Of a stretch of 64,000 nucleotides of DNA, positions 26,852-36,547 are shown one piece after another. The first letter of the stretch is position 1, and each line of letters starts with the position of its first letter. Where the stretch lies: contig NZ_CAMXWS010000002.1 of NCBI RefSeq assembly GCF_947253065.1, forward strand, positions 50,779-114,778. Reading direction: 5' to 3'. The notes under the pieces are model-generated. The model was not told where the DNA came from. It ran no database searches and saw nothing but the letters and a program-made list of their open reading frames with translations. The translations under genes and the position numbers were made by a program. Source of the DNA: an uncultured Corynebacterium sp. (GTDB lineage Bacteria > Actinomycetota > Actinomycetes > Mycobacteriales > Mycobacteriaceae).

Positions 26852-28036
26852 TTAAAGCGAAGCAGCGTCTGCAAGACCGCCGTCATAGCGGTCCACCACG
26901 GAACCGAAAAGGCGCACGCCGACATCAATGCAGCGCTCATCAACAATGATGTCGCCGCGGTGCAGATCGTATTTCTGGCCGGTGCCCTGCCAGCAGCCCA
27001 GACGAGCCATCGAGCCCGGAATGTGCTCAAGGTACCAGGAGAAATCCTCACCACCACTGGACTGTGGTGCCTGGACCACGGCGTGTGGATCCACCGACTG
27101 TGCCGCGCCAGCAAGTACGGCGGTGGCCACATCATCGTTCATCACTGGCGGCACGCCACGGATATACGACAGTTCGTATTCGCAGCCGGTGGGGAGCACC
27201 ACTGCGTCGATAAGCTCGCGCATGAGCGGCTCCAACGTACGCCACGTGCCAATGTCTTGCGTGCGGATCGTGCCCGAAACGCGGCCGGTTTTCGGCACTG
27301 CATTCGCGGCAAATCCGGCCTCGATCTGGCCGAAGACCAACACCGTGCCGGTGCGCGGATCGACCCGGCGCGACAGCAGTCCCGGCAGCTGGGTGACCAG
27401 GCTGCCCAAGGCGTAGACGACATCGGCGGTCAGATGTGGGCGGGATGTGTGACCGCCGGGCCCGGTGACCTCGATGCGCAACACGTCGGCTGCGGACGTA
27501 ATGGCACCGGTGCGCACGCCGACCTGGCCAACGCGCAACTTCGGCTCCGCGTGAACGGCATAAATGCTGGACACGCCCTCAAGTCCACCCCATGCGATCA
27601 CGTCGCGGGCACCGCCGTCCATGACTTCTTCCGCCGGTTGGAAGATGATGCGAATCCCGAATGGCAGGTCAATCGTCGATAATGCGCATGCCAGCGCCAA
27701 GCAGATCGTGGTGTGCACATCGTGGCCGCACGAGTGGGAAATGCCCGGGGTGCGTGATGCGAAAGGCAGACCGGAGACTTCTTCAACGCGCAATGCATCA
27801 ATATCTGCGCGGAAGCCCAGACGCTCATTGGATTCCGGACCGAGATCAACATACAGGCCGGTTTCCGGGAATAGTTTGGGTTCAAGCCCATGGTCTTTGA
27901 GCACCTCAGCGATGAACTGAGTGGTCTCAAACTCGTTGTGCGACAACTCCGGGTGCGAGTGCAGGTGACGGCGCCAGCCAATAACCTTTTCGCGGTGCGC
28001 CGCCAACCATGCGTCGACCTGAGCCGCTATACCCAC
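26852..28036 (-). CDS. M20-family metallopeptidase / amidohydrolase
   Basis: A 394-aa zinc-dependent amidohydrolase of the hippurate hydrolase/N-acyl-amino acid deacylase type. Metal-binding signatures: SHSCGHDVHTTICLALA, QPAEEVMDGGARD, and QSSGGEDFSWYLE near the C-terminus, with RRHLHSHPELSHNE at the N-terminus. The GTG at 28036 has GGGGAG 8 nt upstream; the alternative ATG at 28063 lacks an RBS but lies just after a candidate promoter (TTGGTC, 18 nt, CATAAC), so the start is uncertain. Substrate not deducible; likely cleaves an N-acyl or peptide amide in the cytoplasm. Confidence 0.82.
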   Translation of the reverse strand: MGIAAQVDAWLAAHREKVIGWRRHLHSHPELSHNEFETTQFIAEVLKDHGLEPKLFPETGLYVDLGPESNERLGFRADIDALRVEEVSGLPFASRTPGISHSCGHDVHTTICLALACALSTIDLPFGIRIIFQPAEEVMDGGARDVIAWGGLEGVSSIYAVHAEPKLRVGQVGVRTGAITSAADVLRIEVTGPGGHTSRPHLTADVVYALGSLVTQLPGLLSRRVDPRTGTVLVFGQIEAGFAANAVPKTGRVSGTIRTQDIGTWRTLEPLMRELIDAVVLPTGCEYELSYIRGVPPVMNDDVATAVLAGAAQSVDPHAVVQAPQSSGGEDFSWYLEHIPGSMARLGCWQGTGQKYDLHRGDIIVDERCIDVGVRLFGSVVDRYDGGLADAASL

Positions 28037-28135
28037 GCTGCACACTCCCCTGCTTCTCGGCATTATTTGTTATGCGTCGAAGTGTACAACTAGACCAAGC
28101 TGTACAGTAAGTCAGGGCTAATTAACACGCGCGCT

Positions 28136-28519
28136 TCAGGCTGGTGCGAAAGGCTGCGTGTCTTCCGGGCGAGCCGGCCAGGACACCTGAGTGGCCAATC
28201 TTTCCACCTGGTCCTCGACCAATTCCTCGAGCGTTTCCCAACACATCTGCCCGACTTCTTCCCCCACGGCCGGAAGCAGCACCGCTGGCGGCACGCGAAG
28301 CGCATATGCCAAACGATAAATCGTGCTCATCGTCGGATCAGATGTGCGCTCTTGGTTGTAATGATTGCGCTCCAAATTAGACACCAAGGAACGCGACAAC
28401 CCAGCTAATTCCGCCAAACGCACTTGGCTAATCCCCCGCATTACGCGCACTGAGCGAAGCCGCGCCGACAAGCCAAATCCGTAGCTCGCCCAGTGCCCCG
28501 ACGGCAAAACTTCATCCAT
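28136..28519 (-). CDS. XRE-family helix-turn-helix regulator
   Basis: A 127-aa small regulator with a typical Cro/C1 domain (LRSVRVMRGISQVRLAELAGLSRSLVSNLERN, near 19-50) followed by an acidic helical tail. RBS AAGGGGGG precedes the ATG at 28519 by 7 nt; longer in-frame starts would run into upp. It lies 82 nt downstream of upp on the same strand. The flanking DNA at 28083-28106 has two TGTACA palindromes 18 bp apart, a possible operator for this or the M20 gene. Target unknown. Confidence 0.8.
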   Translation of the reverse strand: MDEVLPSGHWASYGFGLSARLRSVRVMRGISQVRLAELAGLSRSLVSNLERNHYNQERTSDPTMSTIYRLAYALRVPPAVLLPAVGEEVGQMCWETLEELVEDQVERLATQVSWPARPEDTQPFAPA

Positions 28520-28601
28520 TTTCAAGCCCCCCTTGAAGTTTTTAAGCTTCTTCCAATCCGGAGAATAACGGAGGGCCCGGCCGGCTGCCACAAAAAATTC
28601 T

Positions 28602-29237
28602 TTACAAATTGATATTCCGCGGCCCGTAGAGACGATCGCCCGCATCGCCCAAGCCTGGAACGATGTATGCATCCTCATTCAGACCCGGATCCACAGCAGC
28701 CGTGATCAAACGCAGCGGCACGCCCATCTCCGCAAGACGATCCACACCAGGCTGCGCGGACACGACACAGATCACGGTGATGTCATCTGCCCCGCGTGCG
28801 GTGAGCAGCTCAATCGCGTGCACCAACGAACCACCGGTAGCTAGCATCGGATCCACCAGGTACACCGGCTGGCCAGACAGATCATCCGGCAAGGCTTCCA
28901 GATACGGCACCGGCTCGTGCGTTTCCTCATCGCGCGCCAGACCAATAAAGCCGACCTGCGCGTCCGGAATCATCGACAGCGCCGGCTCAACCAAGCCAAG
29001 GCCAGCACGAATGATCGGCACAATAATCGGCGGATTCTGCAGGCGCGTGCCCTCTGCAACGCCGACTGGCGTCTTGCATTCGTAGCTTTCAACCGCCGCG
29101 TCACGCGACGCTTCGTAGACCAGCATCGCACCCAAATCCGACAGGGCCGCACGGAAACTGGAATTACTCGTGCGCTCATCGCGCAGACGGCTCATACGAG
29201 CTTGGGCCAACGGGTGGTCGATGATGGTGATCTCCAT
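28602..29237 (-). CDS. upp: Uracil phosphoribosyltransferase
   Basis: Pyrimidine salvage enzyme converting uracil and PRPP to UMP. The 211-aa length is normal. Signature segments: [17 protein letters not shown] at the N-terminus, [12 protein letters not shown], the PRPP-binding [19 protein letters not shown], and a C-terminal [11 protein letters not shown] typical of Upp. Its start is divergent from the 94-aa gene at 29309. Confident assignment. Confidence 0.96.
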   Translation of the reverse strand: MEITIIDHPLAQARMSRLRDERTSNSSFRAALSDLGAMLVYEASRDAAVESYECKTPVGVAEGTRLQNPPIIVPIIRAGLGLVEPALSMIPDAQVGFIGLARDEETHEPVPYLEALPDDLSGQPVYLVDPMLATGGSLVHAIELLTARGADDITVICVVSAQPGVDRLAEMGVPLRLITAAVDPGLNEDAYIVPGLGDAGDRLYGPRNINL

Positions 29238-29308
29238 AGTTCCCCATGCTATCGGGAAGTTTGCGCATGCATGGAACCGGGAAGGGGGTTAAGGCAGTCC
29301 AATAAGGC

Positions 29309-29593
29309 ATGCACATTTTGAACATGGATATTCCTGCCACCAACAACCATCTCGCATCGCTGCGCGCGGACGCTGACTCACTGGAACACATCACCTTGCC
29401 GCCGTTGCCCGCCGTCGGCCCGATCGCACCGCTCGTCGATGCGCTCACCCGCGCTGTCGACACCGCGAATGGGCAGTCTGATCTGCTCGAGCGCGAAGCA
29501 CACCGCATCGCGGACAACATGACGGTATTCAGGGAGAAGGCCCAGCTTATCGACGCCGCGTCGGCCCACCGATTCGAGGCGATCCAATCATGA
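29309..29593 (+). CDS. Small helical protein, ESX/WXG-like size, paired with NlpC/P60 gene
   Basis: A 94-aa protein with a proline-rich break (ITLPPLPAVGPIAP) followed by long amphipathic helical sequence. It has no signal peptide or membrane segment. The size and helical content are reminiscent of secreted ESAT-6-like partners, but the WXG motif is missing, so this is only a resemblance. The stop overlaps the start of the NlpC/P60 gene (ATGA). AAGG is 1 nt before the ATG at 29309; the ATG at 29324 is an alternative start. It contains a copy of the repeated 11-mer (29545-29555). Confidence 0.6.
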   Translation: MHILNMDIPATNNHLASLRADADSLEHITLPPLPAVGPIAPLVDALTRAVDTANGQSDLLEREAHRIADNMTVFREKAQLIDAASAHRFEAIQS

Positions 29594-30591
29594 CCACTGC
29601 CGTGAAATCACCAATCCTCACCTCCTTGGCCGCCTCAGCTGGTTCCGCACTGGTCGAGCCAGTCCTAAGTGCGATCATGCATGCCGTGCCTGAACCGCTA
29701 CCCGGTCTCGGTCTCGGGCCGACACCCGAATTCGCATCAGCCGTTCCGTTGGCAGAAGTTGTTGGTGCTGATCCGAGCCGTCTGCTCAACGCAGCGCAAA
29801 ATCTCGCCGCTGACCGTGATGCAATCTTGGACACCCTCCGCGACTCGGCACCGAAGATTGCCAGCGCTGCGACCGACATCGTCCTGATCGGCCAACGTTT
29901 CGTCGGCCAAGCCCAACCGTTGATCCCACAGCTTTTCGCAGGACCCGCTGGTGTGGCCGCCGCAGCGGAACTGGCGGCATTGGCAGCTGCTGCACTGTGG
30001 GACGTGAACTCGCGGCTAGATCAGCTCGAACGCGACCTCGACCCGCTTGTCCGTCGTCTCGATTCCCTCGTTGCTGCCGCATTGGGCCGCGAACCGCTCG
30101 TACCTTCCACTTCTGCAGAGGTTGCGAGTAGTGACTTGCGCTCCACATCCACCACCGTGACTGCCGAACAGAAAAAGGTCGAGGTGCCTGATGGCCCCAC
30201 CGGAATGTCTTCGACCGTGCCTGCCTCGCACTCATCCAGTGGTGGCAGTGCTGCAGGGCAAGCTGCCGTCGATGCTGCGAAGTCCATGGTGGGCACCCCA
30301 TATGTCTGGGGCGGCAGTGCACCCGGTGGCTTCGATTGTTCCGGGTTGACTTCCTGGGCCTATGGCCAAGCCGGTGTGGAAATTCCCCGCACTGCGGAGA
30401 ACCAAGCCGTCGGCCAACAAGTCCAATACGAGGACCTGCAACCTGGCGATCTCGTCGTCTGGTCCGGCCACGTGGCGATGTACGCCGGCGACGGCATGAT
30501 GGTCGAAGCTGGCGACCCGGTGCAGATGAACCCTGTGCGCACCAGCAATATCGGAATGCCATTCATGGGGTTCTGGCGGCCAACCGTGTAA
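29590..30591 (+). CDS. NlpC/P60 domain protein with helical N-terminus and no signal peptide
   Basis: A 333-aa protein. Residues 1-165 are Ala/Leu-rich and helical (LDQLERDLDPLVRRLDSLVAAALG), then a Ser/Thr linker, then a C-terminal NlpC/P60 peptidase domain (about 222-333). Catalytic Cys250 in GGFDCSGLTSWAYGQ and His294 in WSGHVAMYAG are present. Members cleave peptidoglycan stem peptides at the cell wall, but no Sec or Tat signal is visible at the N-terminus. Export may depend on a dedicated route with the small partner, to which it is translationally coupled. A cytoplasmic or phage-like role is the alternative. Confidence 0.8.
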   Translation: MTTAVKSPILTSLAASAGSALVEPVLSAIMHAVPEPLPGLGLGPTPEFASAVPLAEVVGADPSRLLNAAQNLAADRDAILDTLRDSAPKIASAATDIVLIGQRFVGQAQPLIPQLFAGPAGVAAAAELAALAAAALWDVNSRLDQLERDLDPLVRRLDSLVAAALGREPLVPSTSAEVASSDLRSTSTTVTAEQKKVEVPDGPTGMSSTVPASHSSSGGSAAGQAAVDAAKSMVGTPYVWGGSAPGGFDCSGLTSWAYGQAGVEIPRTAENQAVGQQVQYEDLQPGDLVVWSGHVAMYAGDGMMVEAGDPVQMNPVRTSNIGMPFMGFWRPTV

Positions 30592-30669
30592 ACCAACTGC
30601 GCAAAGCACTACACGAGCAGGCATTCCCAGTGACGAAGTTTGTATACGGGTTTAGTAAAGTGTGTGCCC

Positions 30670-31908
30670 ATGAATACGCGCGCGATTCTCCCCGTGAAGA
30701 TCTCGTTGACCCAGGGAGATTTCTACACTCTCTGGGCCCCGACCTGGCGCCAAGGCGGCTCCGAATGGCAGGCCTTCTTCGGCGATGCCGATGACGTGTT
30801 GGCTTTCAACAGCCCGGAAGCCCTGCTGGTCTACCTCGAAGACCACGGCAGCGCCGACCTGTCCGAGCACCCGAAGTGGGAAGCCTTCCAGTCCGGTGGC
30901 GCTGACCGCGTGGTGCCGACGGAGAAGAACTACTACGACCTCATCGGCGTGCCCGCCTTCTTGGCTGGCCGTCCGAGCCACGAGAATGTCTCGGCAGTCT
31001 CCCGCAATTTCCAGCTGGCACGCTCGCTCGCGGAGATCGCCGGTGCGCAGGACGCGAATATCTTCTTCGCCTCCCACTCGATTCTGGGCAATGTCCGCCG
31101 CGGCCACGAACACTACTCCGGCGACACCGGGCTTGACGAGTGGTCTGGCGTCGGCCGAACCGTCCTGGCCAACTGGGAGAATGTGATTGCTTCCCTCGAT
31201 GAGGCAGTCCGCATCATCAACGACGATGAGCTGGACTCTGCCCGTCTCAAGTCTGCTGCAGCTGAGATCGCCACTGCGTCGAGCGCACGCGCTGAGGAGC
31301 GCGCCAAGGCTGAGAAGGAAGCCGAAGAGGCTCGCAATGCAGCTGATCCTTATGATTCCTCGCCATGGGCCCAAGCTGGCATCGACCCAGTCAAGATCAC
31401 TGTCCAAGGCAAGGGCGTGTACACCCTGCGTACCTACCTCGGTGATTCTCCGGTCTTCCTGGGCAAGTTCGGTGAGATCTTCACCTTCCCCACCGCCAAG
31501 CACATGCTGCGCTGGCTCGTGGACAACGAGGACCATGAGCTCGCGCGCGTGAGCACCTGGGACGATCTGCAGACACTGGCTAATGCTGGCGAGCTGGAGG
31601 TCACCGTCCACCCAGACAACTCCTACTCCCTCAATGGCATCGCCGCCGACATCGAAAAGGGCGTGGACACTGTGGACACCCAACAGATGTCCAAGGCTTA
31701 CGAGCTGATGGCCGATGCTGCTGACTGGGCGGAGGATGACTCGCTGAACTCTTACCTTCTGGCTAATCCCCGCATGCAGGACTACTTGGCCTACATGATG
31801 GGCTCCACCGAAGCCGCCGGTTATGTCCCGTCCGCCCCGTTCAATGACAAGGCCGAGGGCTGGCGCGAACTCGAAGAGCTTCTGGTCAAGCGCTTCTCCA
31901 AGTTCTAA
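30670..31908 (+). CDS. Conserved actinobacterial protein with an internal domain duplication
   Basis: A 412-aa protein I cannot assign to a function. Two homologous segments of about 65 residues can be aligned by eye: near 8-75 (pattern YTLW..FFG..FNSPEALLVYLEDH) and near 240-300 (YTLR..FLG..FPTAKHMLRWLVDN). They are joined by an alanine/glutamate-rich probable coiled coil (ARAEERAKAEKEAEEARNA). No signal or membrane segment. The ATG at 30670 starts the conserved part. It is monocistronic, ending in a strong terminator at 31939-31967. Cytoplasmic by appearance. Confidence 0.72.
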   Translation: MNTRAILPVKISLTQGDFYTLWAPTWRQGGSEWQAFFGDADDVLAFNSPEALLVYLEDHGSADLSEHPKWEAFQSGGADRVVPTEKNYYDLIGVPAFLAGRPSHENVSAVSRNFQLARSLAEIAGAQDANIFFASHSILGNVRRGHEHYSGDTGLDEWSGVGRTVLANWENVIASLDEAVRIINDDELDSARLKSAAAEIATASSARAEERAKAEKEAEEARNAADPYDSSPWAQAGIDPVKITVQGKGVYTLRTYLGDSPVFLGKFGEIFTFPTAKHMLRWLVDNEDHELARVSTWDDLQTLANAGELEVTVHPDNSYSLNGIAADIEKGVDTVDTQQMSKAYELMADAADWAEDDSLNSYLLANPRMQDYLAYMMGSTEAAGYVPSAPFNDKAEGWRELEELLVKRFSKF

Positions 31909-31938
31909 ACAGCAATAGCGGCCAGCCACCGCAAACTC

Positions 31939-31967
31939 ATGGCCACAGGCACATCGCCTGTGGCCAT
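31939..31967. terminator. Bidirectional terminator
   Basis: A perfect 12-bp stem (31939-31950 with 31956-31967) with a 5-nt loop, followed by CTTTGTGTTT, lies between the convergent duplicated-domain gene and the VIT-family gene. Confidence 0.85.
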
Positions 31968-31988
31968 CTTTGTGTTTCGAGGGGACCT

Positions 31989-32765
31989 TTATCCCACAGC
32001 GGTACCAAAGAGCGAACCAACAGCGAAGGTTCCTGCCAGGGCCAAGCCACCACCGATGACCAGCCGGACCACCGCGCGGCCCGGCTTTGCACCACCGAGC
32101 TTGGCAGAGATAGCACCGGTGATGGCCAGAGCGATCAACGTGACCACCACGCAGACCACAACGCGAACTGCTGCTGGTGCGACCATGATTGCCAGAAGCG
32201 GCAGGATTGCGCCGACCGCGAATGCCAAGAAAGAGGCAATGCCAGCAGACCAGGGGCTGACGATGTCCTCCTCGTCGATGCCATAGTGGACCTCCAAGTG
32301 CGCAGCCAGTGGATCATTCTCGGTCCGCTCACGCGCCACAGCCAAAGCGGTCTCATCAGACAGCCCGGAATTCTTGTAAGCCTGCACGAGGTGTGCGAAT
32401 TCGGCTTCGGGATCCTTGGCTTGCAATGCGCGTTCAGAGTCGACTGCTGCCTTCTCCGCATCACGTTGGGAGGAAACAGAGACGTACTCGCCCAACGCCA
32501 TGGAGATAGCACCACCGACAAGTGCTGCGAGACCTGCCGTGAAAATCTCACGGGTGCTCGATGTTGCGCCGGCAACACCGACGACGACTGCAGCAGTGGA
32601 AACAATGCCGTCATTAGCGCCAAGCACTGCGGCACGCAGGCGATTGAGCTTCTCCCCCATGCCGTGGGTTTCTACTTCAACCTCAGTCGCGTCCGTTGAT
32701 TTAGCTATTTCACTGGTTTCATCCGACTGCGAAATGGCAGCAACAGCGTTTTCTTTTTCGTTCAC
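31989..32765 (-). CDS. VIT1/CCC1-family transporter, putative iron/manganese carrier
   Basis: A 258-aa membrane protein of the vacuolar iron transporter family. After a soluble N-terminus, the conserved first helix LRAAVLGANDGIVSTAAVVVGVAGA and GGAISMALGEYVSVSSQRDAEKAA are intact. A cytoplasmic helical loop follows, then three further hydrophobic segments. Family members move Fe2+ or Mn2+ out of the cytosol. The GTG at 32765 is used, with a TGTCCG-N7-CGGACA inverted repeat (32768-32786) immediately upstream that could be an operator. It has no obvious partner gene. Confidence 0.82.
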   Translation of the reverse strand: MNEKENAVAAISQSDETSEIAKSTDATEVEVETHGMGEKLNRLRAAVLGANDGIVSTAAVVVGVAGATSSTREIFTAGLAALVGGAISMALGEYVSVSSQRDAEKAAVDSERALQAKDPEAEFAHLVQAYKNSGLSDETALAVARERTENDPLAAHLEVHYGIDEEDIVSPWSAGIASFLAFAVGAILPLLAIMVAPAAVRVVVCVVVTLIALAITGAISAKLGGAKPGRAVVRLVIGGGLALAGTFAVGSLFGTAVG

Positions 32766-32849
32766 AGTGTCCGTTCTACTCGGACATCAATTACTTCCGC
32801 AAGCAAGTAAGTACTAACTAACCGCAGGTGAGAGGGCATTTTCAAGGGA

Positions 32850-32873
32850 AGCCTCACCTTGGTTGGTGAGGCT
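32850..32873. other. Hairpin upstream of the D,D-carboxypeptidase gene
   Basis: A perfect 9-bp inverted repeat, AGCCTCACC-N6-GGTGAGGCT, in the divergent spacer between the VIT-family and carboxypeptidase genes, upstream of the likely carboxypeptidase promoter. It could be an operator; no T-run supports a terminator. Confidence 0.4.
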
Positions 32874-32927
32874 GTCCGCGGGTCATAAAAAGCTCTTCCC
32901 ACCGCCGGGACCTAGACTTACCGGACG

Positions 32928-34277
32928 ATGAAGAAGAAGCTTTCAATCGCGCTGGCTGCAGCTATTGCGCCGGCTGCTGTCCTGCCCATTGCTAATACGC
33001 CTGCTCCGCACTCCCCGCTGCCCGCAGCTTCCGCGCAGCCACTGGGAGCTGTGATCCCAGAGGCGACTGAGCCGCTCGCACCTGGCGATGATGAAGAAGC
33101 TGATGCGGAAGCTGAAGACGAACCGCACTACCCGGACCCGCGCGATAAAGCACCGAATACCGACAATTGTCCCAATGCGACGCTGCCGCCCGAAGCGGTG
33201 AGCACGTCTGAGCGCATCGCTCCAGGTGCGCCCACCCCGACCCCACTGCCGGTGGATTATGACGGCCCGTGCGGAATCATCGCACCGGATAAATTCAAGG
33301 TCAGCGACAAAGTTCTGGCCACCGCGTGGCTGGTGGCTGACCCCGATACGGGCGATGTCATCGCGATGAAGGATCCGCATGGACGCTACCGTCCTGCCTC
33401 CATCATCAAGGTGCTACTCGCACTGGTGGTCATCGATGAGCTGAAGCTGGACCAGGTGGTCACCGTCAGCGAGGAATCCGCTGGACAGGAAGGTTCCGCA
33501 GTAGGCATTGGCCCGAATGGGAAGTATTCCATCGACGACTTGCTGCACGGCTTGCTGATGGTCTCCGGCAATGACGCTGCACACGCACTGGCCCAAGTAC
33601 TCGGCGGCGATGAAGTCACGTTGCGAAAGGTCAACGAAAAGGCTGCTGAGCTGGGCATGAAAGACACTCGCGCAGCAAGCTATTCAGGCCTTGATGCCCC
33701 AGGCATGTCCACCTCCGCATGGGACATGGGCATTGCGTACTCCGCGGCGTTCAAGAACCCCACGTTCAACAAGATCGTCTCCACAGAGATGTACCCCTTC
33801 CCCGGCTACAAGGACGCGAACGGCGAGGACATCCCCGGCTTCGATGTCTATAACGACAATCAGCTCTACCTCAACGACCCCGACGGCATTGGCGGCAAGA
33901 CGGGCTACACCGATGACGCGAAGCACACCTTCGTCGGCGCGCTCGACCGCGACGGCCGCAGGCTCATGGCGATCGTGCTGGACACCACCATCGATAAAGG
34001 CCGCGCGTGGGAGCAAACACAAGACCTCATTCACGAGGCCTACAAGTTCAGCTCAGATGACGCAGTCGCATCGCTTATCGACGCCACCGCCGAACCCTCC
34101 AACACCGGCACCCCCGTCACCGATGCCCCTGATGCCGGGGCTGATTCTCCCGGAAATGCCGAAGACGGCGCCCTTCCGTGGGAAGGAATCGCCGTCTTCG
34201 TGGGCGTTGTCGCCCTGGCTGGAATAGGTACCTGGCTTAGTCTCGCGTCAGCAAAGAAACGGCGGCAACGCCAATAG
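32928..34277 (+). CDS. D-alanyl-D-alanine carboxypeptidase (PBP5-like)
   Basis: A 449-aa low-molecular-weight penicillin-binding protein that trims peptidoglycan pentapeptides. An N-terminal Sec signal peptide is followed by an acidic/Pro-rich linker (about 30-115), then the transpeptidase-fold domain with Ser158-xx-Lys161 (SIIK), SGN at 213-215 and KTG at 324-326, and a C-terminal membrane helix (about 420-438) with a basic tail. The ATG lies 9 nt after a TAGACT hexamer with no RBS, so the mRNA is probably leaderless. Its last 41 bp overlap the convergent YihY gene. Confidence 0.9.
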   Translation: MKKKLSIALAAAIAPAAVLPIANTPAPHSPLPAASAQPLGAVIPEATEPLAPGDDEEADAEAEDEPHYPDPRDKAPNTDNCPNATLPPEAVSTSERIAPGAPTPTPLPVDYDGPCGIIAPDKFKVSDKVLATAWLVADPDTGDVIAMKDPHGRYRPASIIKVLLALVVIDELKLDQVVTVSEESAGQEGSAVGIGPNGKYSIDDLLHGLLMVSGNDAAHALAQVLGGDEVTLRKVNEKAAELGMKDTRAASYSGLDAPGMSTSAWDMGIAYSAAFKNPTFNKIVSTEMYPFPGYKDANGEDIPGFDVYNDNQLYLNDPDGIGGKTGYTDDAKHTFVGALDRDGRRLMAIVLDTTIDKGRAWEQTQDLIHEAYKFSSDDAVASLIDATAEPSNTGTPVTDAPDAGADSPGNAEDGALPWEGIAVFVGVVALAGIGTWLSLASAKKRRQRQ

Positions 34278-35325
34278 CGCCAAGTGCCGCACCAATACCG
34301 AGCGTGCGGCCGGTGTTATCCGGCTCGTTGACGCCAGCACGAATATTGATCACAGCCGGCTCCGGAACCGCCGGCGCTTCCTTCGCGAGGGATTCCTTCG
34401 TCGTCGCCGTCCACGCCGAAACGTAGAGGACCACGCGCCAGACCAGGTAGAGCACGACCATCAGGGAGATGATCGGGCCAAACAGCGCGCCCGCCGGGTT
34501 GCCGGTGGCAGAGCCGATGATGACGGTGGAGAACTGCTTGATCAGCTCAAAGATGACTGCACCGAGCAATGCACCCTTGAAGCCAGACTTCAGCGGCACC
34601 TTGGTGCGTGGCATGAACACGATCATCCACCAGAACACCAGGAAGTTAGCAAAGATACCGGCGACCAGACCTGCCACCCACACAACGAGGCGTGCACCCG
34701 GGAAGTTGCCGATGCCGAAGTGCTCCATCGCCGTGGTGGTCAGACTGGACGAGCCCACCGCCGTGACCGCAAAGGCCAGCACAAACAGCACGAGCAGGCC
34801 GATGAGCGCGACCAGGTCCGCGAGCTTCTTTGTGACGAAGTTTCCGCCGCCCTCATTCGCGTCCAGCGCCCACATGGCAGAAATGCCTGTGCGCAGGTGG
34901 TTCATCCAGCTCAAGCCCGACCACAGCGTGGTCAACAAACCAATACCGGCAACAGCACCGCGCTGATCAATCGCCGTTTGCACGACCTCATTGACCATCT
35001 CACCGGTGTCACCCTCAACTGAATTAGCGATCTGCTCCTGCAGCTGCGCCATCAGATCCGGGCGCGCCGCCAAAACGAAACCGATGCCGGCAAACAGCAA
35101 CATGGCCAACGGGAAGATCGACAGCACCGAAAAGTACGTGATGCCGGCGGCGAATTGATTACCGCCCTGGGCGCCGAAGCGCTCGTTCATGCGCATCGCG
35201 TGCGCGACCGGCGGAGCCTTCTCCTTCACCTTGTCCATCGCTCCCTCGTCCTGCTGGGTCGGGTGGGCGCGTTCAATTCCTTGCTCATCCGTAAAGCCCT
35301 CGCGGGGCGATGTGGCAGTTGCCAT
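34237..35325 (-). CDS. YihY/BrkB-family membrane protein
   Basis: A 362-aa protein with a hydrophilic N-terminus and six transmembrane segments, of the YihY/virulence factor BrkB family. Family landmarks include FAAGITYFSVLSIFPLAMLLFAGIGF, the LLTTLWSGLSWMNHLRTGISAMW stretch, and GPIISLMVVLYLVWRVVLYVSAW. Function in the family is unsettled (it is not RNase BN). It lies downstream of trpS on the same strand, but a strong terminator and a repeated 11-mer separate them. Its 3' end overlaps the D,D-carboxypeptidase gene by 41 bp, tail to tail. Confidence 0.85.
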   Translation of the reverse strand: MATATSPREGFTDEQGIERAHPTQQDEGAMDKVKEKAPPVAHAMRMNERFGAQGGNQFAAGITYFSVLSIFPLAMLLFAGIGFVLAARPDLMAQLQEQIANSVEGDTGEMVNEVVQTAIDQRGAVAGIGLLTTLWSGLSWMNHLRTGISAMWALDANEGGGNFVTKKLADLVALIGLLVLFVLAFAVTAVGSSSLTTTAMEHFGIGNFPGARLVVWVAGLVAGIFANFLVFWWMIVFMPRTKVPLKSGFKGALLGAVIFELIKQFSTVIIGSATGNPAGALFGPIISLMVVLYLVWRVVLYVSAWTATTKESLAKEAPAVPEPAVINIRAGVNEPDNTGRTLGIGAALGAIGVAAVSLLTRD

Positions 35326-35368
35326 GGATCTTCCGGTCCTTTCCTAAGGTTTTGTCCACTCATGTTAA

Positions 35369-35424
35369 AACACCGGCCGAACACCTGCGCCTCAACGGGG
35401 CGCCGGTGGCTAATGGCCGGTGTT
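35369..35424 (-). terminator. Terminator after trpS
   Basis: A 10-bp outer stem AACACCGGCC/GGCCGGTGTT (35369-35378 with 35415-35424) has an inner GC-rich region. On the minus strand it ends in GTTTTAAC, the orientation expected for trpS. Confidence 0.7.
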
Positions 35425-35461
35425 GGGTCGCAGGCTAAACGCGACGTCGATAAGCGTGCTT

Positions 35462-36547
<1,086 letters not shown>

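Noticed and set aside
28083..28106. Two TGTACA palindromes 18 bp apart upstream of the M20 gene as a firm operator
   Set aside because: The hexamer is short and common enough; no second locus shares the arrangement.
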